From assembly GCA_947184155.2 (NCBI GenBank), contig CAMXCT020001424.1, positions 433,501-497,500 of the forward strand: a stretch of DNA of 64,000 bases. The letters are read 5' to 3'. The position numbers were made by a program, and so were the translations under genes. Source of the DNA: Cladocopium goreaui (Eukaryota > Sar > Dinophyceae > Suessiales > Symbiodiniaceae). The notes under the pieces are model-generated. The model was not told where the DNA came from, ran no database searches, and was given only the letters and a program-made list of their open reading frames with translations. Positions within the stretch are counted from its first letter, which is position 1, and each line of letters opens with the position of its first letter. Below are positions 58,636 to 64,000 of the stretch, in pieces.

Positions 58636-58850
58636 ACACAATGCATCACAATGCGTCGTCAGGGGGGTAATGCGTTGTCAGGGGGCAATGCGTCGTCAGG
58701 GAATGTGTCGTCACAATGCGTCGTCAGGGGGTAACGCGTCGTCAGGGGGCAATGCGTCGTCAGGGAATGTGTTGTCACAATGCGTCGTCAGGGGGTAATG
58801 TGTCGTCAGGGGGCAATGCGTGTCATGGGATTTGTCGTCATGTGGGTCAC
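58636..58850. repeat. GCGTCGTCAGGGGG(C/T)AAT minisatellite
   Basis: About ten copies of a 17-20-bp unit with an alternating AATGTGTCGTCAC variant. Confidence 0.92.
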
Positions 58851-59225
58851 TGTCACACATTGGTACACGGTTGCGTTGTCACATCGTCACTTCCTGCTTG
58901 TAAGTGTTGCATAATTCTGAATAAATGATGAACTAATTCGTTTCCTTAAACCTGGTAGATCCTGGTAGGCTGTGGCAAGTAAAACTGGTAGGTAACGGCA
59001 GGTAACAAGACAAGACTCACCTGCGAGAAAGGCAGGTCCGATCAGGATGCACGCACGCACGCACGTCCACGCACGTACGCACGCACGCAACGCGACTCTA
59101 CGCGCCCCGAAACCAGGCAAAATTCGATCTCACTGAAGTACTGTGTGACTAGTGCTGTAAACTTATGGGCAAATGTGTGATGACACACAGGCAAATTATA
59201 GAGGCAAGAGCTTAATATAAACACA
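58851..59225. other. No gene recognised; small repeats
   Basis: Short CCTGGTAG/GGTAAC repeats at 58955-59010 and a (GCAC)n tract at 59048-59088. Confidence 0.5.
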
Positions 59226-59845
59226 CGAACTATCCCGAACTATCCCGAACTATTCCGAACTATATGAAATGCATCCGAACGGTTCAGAACGGTTCAGGTG
59301 TCACACCGTTTTCCCCATCCTTGCCCCCAGGATGGATCTCAGAGGGCCACTGACCGCTCACGTGACAAGATTGCCTGCCTTAGACGGGTTTGGGTGTGAC
59401 ATATACTTGTCAGAAGATTGTGAAATTTAGCCTAAGTTTCTTCCAGCCCCGTTCTTTGGGAAAACATTCTGCCACGACTTGTGTCACAGCCTAAGTTACT
59501 TTCAGACATGTTTTTCTTCACCGAAGTTTTACTTGAAGTACCTTGGCTTATGGCAATTTACAACTCACAACTTGCAACTGACATCACTTGTCTTACAACT
59601 TTTCTTCCTCTTATAATTTGTAACTAACTTAAAACCTCATAGCTTAAAACCTTTACTTGCTTACAAGTCATGCATCTTCAACTTGTTAACTTAAATGATA
59701 ATATGTTGTAAAAATTGCCCACTTTTAAGCTTAGAATCTAAGGCAAAAACCTGATACGCTTGAACCGTTCTGAACCGTTCGGATGTATCGGAGGCCTGAG
59801 TTCGGATTAGTTCGGAATAGTTCGGAATGGTTCGGGATAGTTCGG
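59226..59845. repeat. Inverted-repeat element, ~620 bp
   Basis: Left arm 59226-59300 (GAACTATCCCGAAC..., then CCGAACGGTTCAGAACGG) is matched in reverse complement by 59760-59845 (TGAACCGTTCTGAACCGTTC..., GTTCGGGATAGTTCGG). The arms enclose ~460 bp of AT-rich sequence. Two extra direct copies of the GAACCGTTCTGAACCG module follow at about 59852-59930. Confidence 0.8.
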
Positions 59846-60124
59846 AGACGCCTGAACCGTTCTGAACCGTTCGGATGTATCAGAAACTGATACGCCTGAA
59901 CCGTTCTGAACCGTTCGGATGTACCGGAAATTTACCATGTTTTTAAAAGTATTTTTCTATTTTTTTGAACTTAACTTGAACTTAATGTTTAAACATGTAA
60001 TTTTATCATCATTGACATGGATAACTTACTGATAACTTAATAACCTTTCAACTGGTGGGCTGACAAAAACAGATACTTTAACTTAACTTATCACTTATCA
60101 GAATAATGAATCAAAACTTCATAA

Positions 60125-60650
60125 TCACAATGAATCAAACATGCCAAATTTACAGCATCAAAATTTACGTCGGGAAAAAACACCAAATTTACAACAAAAT
60201 TTACGCGAGGAAAAAAAACACCAAATTTACAACATCAAAATTTACGTGAGAAATCGTGAGAAAAAATATGCCAAATTTACAATATCAATATTTACATGAC
60301 AAAAACGCCAAATTTACAACATCAAAATTTGCGTGAGGAAAAAAAACGCCAAATTTACAACATCAAAATTTGCGTGCGAAAAAAAAATGCCAAATTTACA
60401 ACATCAAAAATTACGTGAGAAAAAAAACAAATTTACAACATCAAAATTTACGTGAGGAAAAAAAACGCCAAATTTACAACATCAAAATTTACGTGAGGAA
60501 AACAAAAAACGCCAAATTCACAACATCAAAATTTACGTGAGAAAATAAAAAAACGCCAAATTTACAACATCAAAATTTACGTGAGAAAAAAAAACGCCAA
60601 ATTTAAAACATCAAAATTTACGTGGAAAAAAAACGAGAAATTCACAACAT
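60125..60650. repeat. ~40-bp A-rich minisatellite (CCAAATTTACAACATC)
   Basis: About 13 copies of CCAAATTTACAACATCAAAA, TTTACGTGAG and A-run; copies vary mainly in A-run length. Confidence 0.93.
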
Positions 60651-60714
60651 CACTTACAACATCGAGGACAACATTGGACGTGTGCCAAAACATTGATAGA
60701 GGCAGGTGCCCGAA

Positions 60715-60935
60715 CCAAAATATAATATAATATCATATAATTTAATATAATACAATATAATATTTTCTTATATTATATTATATTATATTAAAATTATATT
60801 AATATTATATTTTCTTATATTATATTATATTAAAATTATATTAATATTATATTTTATTATATTATATTATATTAAATTATATTAATATTATATTTTCTTA
60901 TATTATATTATTTTATATTATATTGTATTATATGT
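60715..60935. repeat. TATTATATTA AT-rich microsatellite
   Basis: (TATAATA)n turning into (TTATATTATA)n around 60765, giving a potential to fold back. Confidence 0.9.
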
Positions 60936-61950
60936 GTATATTAAAATTAATGCAACCAACAATGATGCCCTTCGGGAATCAAACATCGCTCGGAAATCGT
61001 GCATTTTGCACTGCCATGATTCGTTGAGTGATGTTGAAGGTAAAGGGAGAGGGCCAATGGCAAGAAGAGATGGGTTGCGCTGGGTGCAAGCGCCTGTTTC
61101 GTTCCAGGCATCGAACACGTTCCAAGTGGCATCTTGCATTTCAAGGTGCCTCACCATGGGAGGGCCGTGCTGGGCCAGATGTGCTCGTTGTCCATACTTG
61201 AAGATATTCAACCAATTCACTGGCAACTACATACATCAAAATCAAAAAATGAAATTGATGCTTCCAAGCACACCAGGTTTCATGTGTGTGGGTGTGTTGC
61301 AGTTGTGCTTGGGAAGGGAAGGGATGGTTATGTTATGTTATGTTATAAATCAGAAGTTATTCATCCAGGATGAATATATCAATTTTTTGTCGCCACTGAC
61401 AAATATTGCCAGGAGTTTGAGCTCATAATGCAGCCAGTGATAACACGCTTGGATATGGAGACGCTTGGTGGAAAGATGCTGAAAAACAAGCCATGTGTCT
61501 TGTGTGGAACATGCGGAGGCCTTGAACAGTTTCAGCACTTGGTCAGTGAGTTGGTGCAGCTGGTTGAACTTGAACAGCCCCTGACAAGTGATATAATGTG
61601 CTTTTCGAATGACTTTCGGAATGTGTTTGTATCATGTTGCAGCTTGTGAAGTGTTCAAACACTGCCGGCTCTTCTTCATGTTCCAAGCTTGTTGGGGAAG
61701 CTGAGAAAGACGACTGAGGTTCTGGATCGAAATTGGGCAGCGACTGCTGGCCTGGATCTCAACTGCCAACTCCAATGCAGCTGCTGCAGTCCAAGGTCAT
61801 GGGATGGCATGGGCCAATGGAGAAACCCCATGGAATCCCAATATTAGGGAACCATGAACACCCATGAACATCCATGAACCATGTCATACCATGTCCATGG
61901 GACATGCGATATGGGCGATATATGTTAATACTACGCAATAGTCATAGAAA
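60936..61950. other. No gene firmly recognised
   Basis: A plus frame (60934-61428) reads moderately like protein (SFQASNTFQVASCISRCL), with the minus strand also open. A further plus frame 61428-61649 includes LCGTCGGLEQFQHLVSELVQ. Neither is recognised; either could be a fragment. Confidence 0.3.
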
Positions 61951-62150
61951 TATATACGTATACACATACAGTACATTATAGTTATATATATATGTAGATA
62001 GATATTACATTATACTCTATTTTATTATATAGATATTTTACATTATATTGCATGATATTTTTATAATATATTACATTATTCTTTAGTTTATACATATGTC
62101 AATATGTATATGTATATATATATATATATGCATGTATATATGATACATTA
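61951..62150. repeat. TA-rich microsatellite
   Basis: (TA)n, TATATTACATTATA and related tracts just before the 800-bp satellite. Confidence 0.85.
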
Positions 62151-62160
62151 TCGAACGAAG

Positions 62161-64000
62161 GAAGTTTAGAAGTCAAACTTCCGACAATATGGACAGATGG
62201 AAAAGCAGAGGTCAGAAGAGTCAGACAAGAGAAAGTGTCAGAGGAAAGAAGATGCAGGTGTGCGAAAAGGTAGTAGCAAAGTCACGAAACACTGTGTTTT
62301 AACAATGATTTGTGGCTCCGGAGGGTCGAAAAGTAGGCTCGCTAAAGCGGCGGGTGCCATCTGGATGAGAGATGCAAAGTTGCACGCCGCTGTGGCGCGA
62401 AGCAAATTTCCAAGTCAAAATGCACAAAACTGATTGCGAGCTTAGTGCGGCCCGCTATTTCGCTCAGTTCAAAACACACCAACATTGGACCACGTTTGGA
62501 AGTTGAGATGTCAAAAAAGTGCACGCCTTTGTGGCGCGAAGCACATTTGGAAGTCAAAAGTGTTAAAAACTGACGGGTTCCGAGCATTTTTGGAAGTTGA
62601 GATGTCGAAAAAAATGCACGCCCTTGCGGCGCAAAGCACATTTCGAAGTCAAAATGTACAAAACACTTCAGCCTCGGACCACTTTTGGAGGGTCAGATGT
62701 TGAAAAAGTGCACGCCGTTGTGGCGTGAACTACATTTCGAAGTCAGAAATGCTAAAAAAAATTAAAAACACATTAAAACACCACATGTTCATGCCACTTT
62801 TGGGCGTTGAAGCGTCGTCCTGTGTGGCAGGCACAAGGGATCCTGCACCCTGGCAAAAGTGAGCAAAAGGTGATGTTTTCCAGCATTTTTAAAAACGAAT
62901 TGCGGGCATGGGACATTTGAAGAGGATCTGCAAAGATGGATTTCGCGTGGCAGGCCGCAAGAAGTTTAGAAGTCAAACTCCCGACAAGATGGACAGATGA
63001 AAAAGCAGAGGTGGGAAGAGTCAGAGAAGAGGAGAGAGGAAGAAAGAAGATCAGAGAAGAGAAAGAGGCAGAAGACAGAAGATGCAGGTGTGCGAAAAGG
63101 TAGTAGCAAAGTCACGAAACACTGTGTTTTAACAATGATTTGTGGCTCCGGAGGGTCGAAAAGTAGGCTCGCTAAAGCGGCGGGTGCCATCTGGATGAGA
63201 GATGCAAAGTTGCACGCCGCTGTGGCGCGAAGCAAATTTCCAAGTCAAAATGCACAAAACTGATTGCGAGCTTAGTGCGGCCCGCTATTTCGCTCAGTTC
63301 AAAACACACCAACATTGGACCACGTTTGGAAGTTGAGATGTCAAAAAAGTGCACGCCTTTGTGGCGCGAAGCACATTTGGAAGTCAAAAGTGTTAAAAAC
63401 TGACGGGTTCCGAGCATTTTTGGAAGTTGAGATGTCGAAAAAAATGCACGCCCTTGCGGCGCAAAGCACATTTCGAAGTCAAAATGTACAAAACACTTCA
63501 GCCTCGGACCACTTTTGGAGGGTCAGATGTTGAAAAAGTGCACGCCGTTGTGGCGTGAACTACATTTCGAAGTCAGAAATGCTAAAAAAAAATTAAAAAC
63601 ACATTAAAACACCACATGTTCGCGCCACTTTTGGGCGTTGAAGCGTCGTTCTGTGTGGCAGGCACAAGGGATCCTGCACCCTGGCAAAAGTGAGCAAAAG
63701 GTGATGTTTTCCAGCATTTTTAAAAACGAATTGCGGGCATGGGACATTTGAAGAGGATCTGCAAAGATGGATTTCGCATGGCAGGCCGCAAGAAGTTTAG
63801 AAGTCAAACTCCCGACAAGATGGACAGATGAAAAAGCAGAGGTGGGAAGAGTCAGAGAAGAGAAGAGAAGAGAGGAAGAAAGAAGATCAGAGAAGAGAAA
63901 GAGGCAGAAGACAGAAGATGCAGGTGTGCGAAAAGGTAGTAGCAAAGTCACGAAACACTGCGTTTTAACAATGATTTGTGGCTCCGGAGGGTCGAAAAGT
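62161..64000. repeat. ~800-830-bp satellite, 2.25 copies, with ~90-100-bp internal subrepeats
   Basis: Copies start with GAAGTTTAGAAGTCAAAC at 62161, 62961 and 63792; the last runs off the window. The length difference (800 versus 831) comes from an AGAGAAGAG-type expansion after the start. Each copy contains four diverged subrepeats with GTGCACGCC..TGTGGCGCGA, CACATTTGGAAGTC and TTTTTGGAAGTTGAGATG. Repeated ORFs (78-88, 72, 99 codons) are identical between copies and have no recognised domain. Confidence 0.95.

Overview
The window looks like nuclear DNA of a dinoflagellate, most likely a Symbiodiniaceae or other Suessiales genome. This is inferred from four things: very low density of host coding sequence; a GC-AG intron beside a GT-AG intron in one TPR gene; abundant micro- and minisatellites, often directly abutting exon-like segments; and retroelement types I associate with this group (DIRS-like elements with a DNA methyltransferase, Ty1/copia elements with a CCCH gag, Penelope-like elements with an N-terminal GIY-YIG). 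I see no rRNA, tRNA or CRISPR. ORF calls that begin with TTG, CTG or GTG were re-examined, and ATG starts are given where they exist.

Layout. 1-5825: mostly non-coding, with a (GGTGGTCGT)-type triplet tract, two exon-like segments of an unrecognised gene (2599-3203), a 42-bp minisatellite (3945-4675), a C-rich minisatellite (4676-5130) and one more exon-like segment. 5826-13583: a nearly intact DIRS/PAT/Ngaro-type tyrosine-recombinase retrotransposon with perfect split direct repeats (A1 - ORFs - B1 A2 - B2). It carries ORF1 (zinc ribbon), a gag-like ORF2, a 1181-aa pol (reverse transcriptase, an RNase H split by a complete C5-cytosine methyltransferase) and a tyrosine recombinase whose last residues are shifted by a TA microsatellite. 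13584-17370: sparse, with one two-exon candidate gene. 17375-23220: a decayed Ty1/copia element (CCCH gag, dead protease, integrase, methyltransferase-like domain, reverse transcriptase, RNase H) with several frameshifts and stops. 23313-26300: satellites, including a hairpin-bearing 253-267-bp repeat and a 21-bp repeat that reads as a KLKSIQS heptad. 26611-28763: a spliced kinesin-light-chain-type TPR gene. 28764-38500: poor in genes, with many degenerate minisatellites.

38504-53020 is the most unusual stretch. A tandem array of a 1257-bp unit (2.4 copies) directly abuts an 11.5-kb minus-strand element flanked by ~0.5-kb direct repeats (pseudo-LTRs). Inside are a Penelope-like reverse transcriptase with a permuted, N-terminal GIY-YIG nuclease, two upstream gag-like ORFs (one with a possible ADP-ribosyltransferase-like end), a probable intron and several downstream ORFs, one with a Myb/SANT domain. 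The tandem units share the order of landmarks of the pseudo-LTR and the adjacent leader, so they look like short non-autonomous relatives. 53021-64000: weak exon candidates, then blocks of minisatellites, an inverted-repeat element and an ~800-830-bp satellite running off the end.

How the parts relate: the three retroelements use three different integration chemistries (tyrosine recombinase, DDE integrase, GIY-YIG nuclease). Two of them independently carry domains with the Pro-Cys signature of cytosine-5 methyltransferases. The DIRS copy appears youngest (identical repeats, one lesion), the Penelope-like copy intermediate, and the copia copy oldest.
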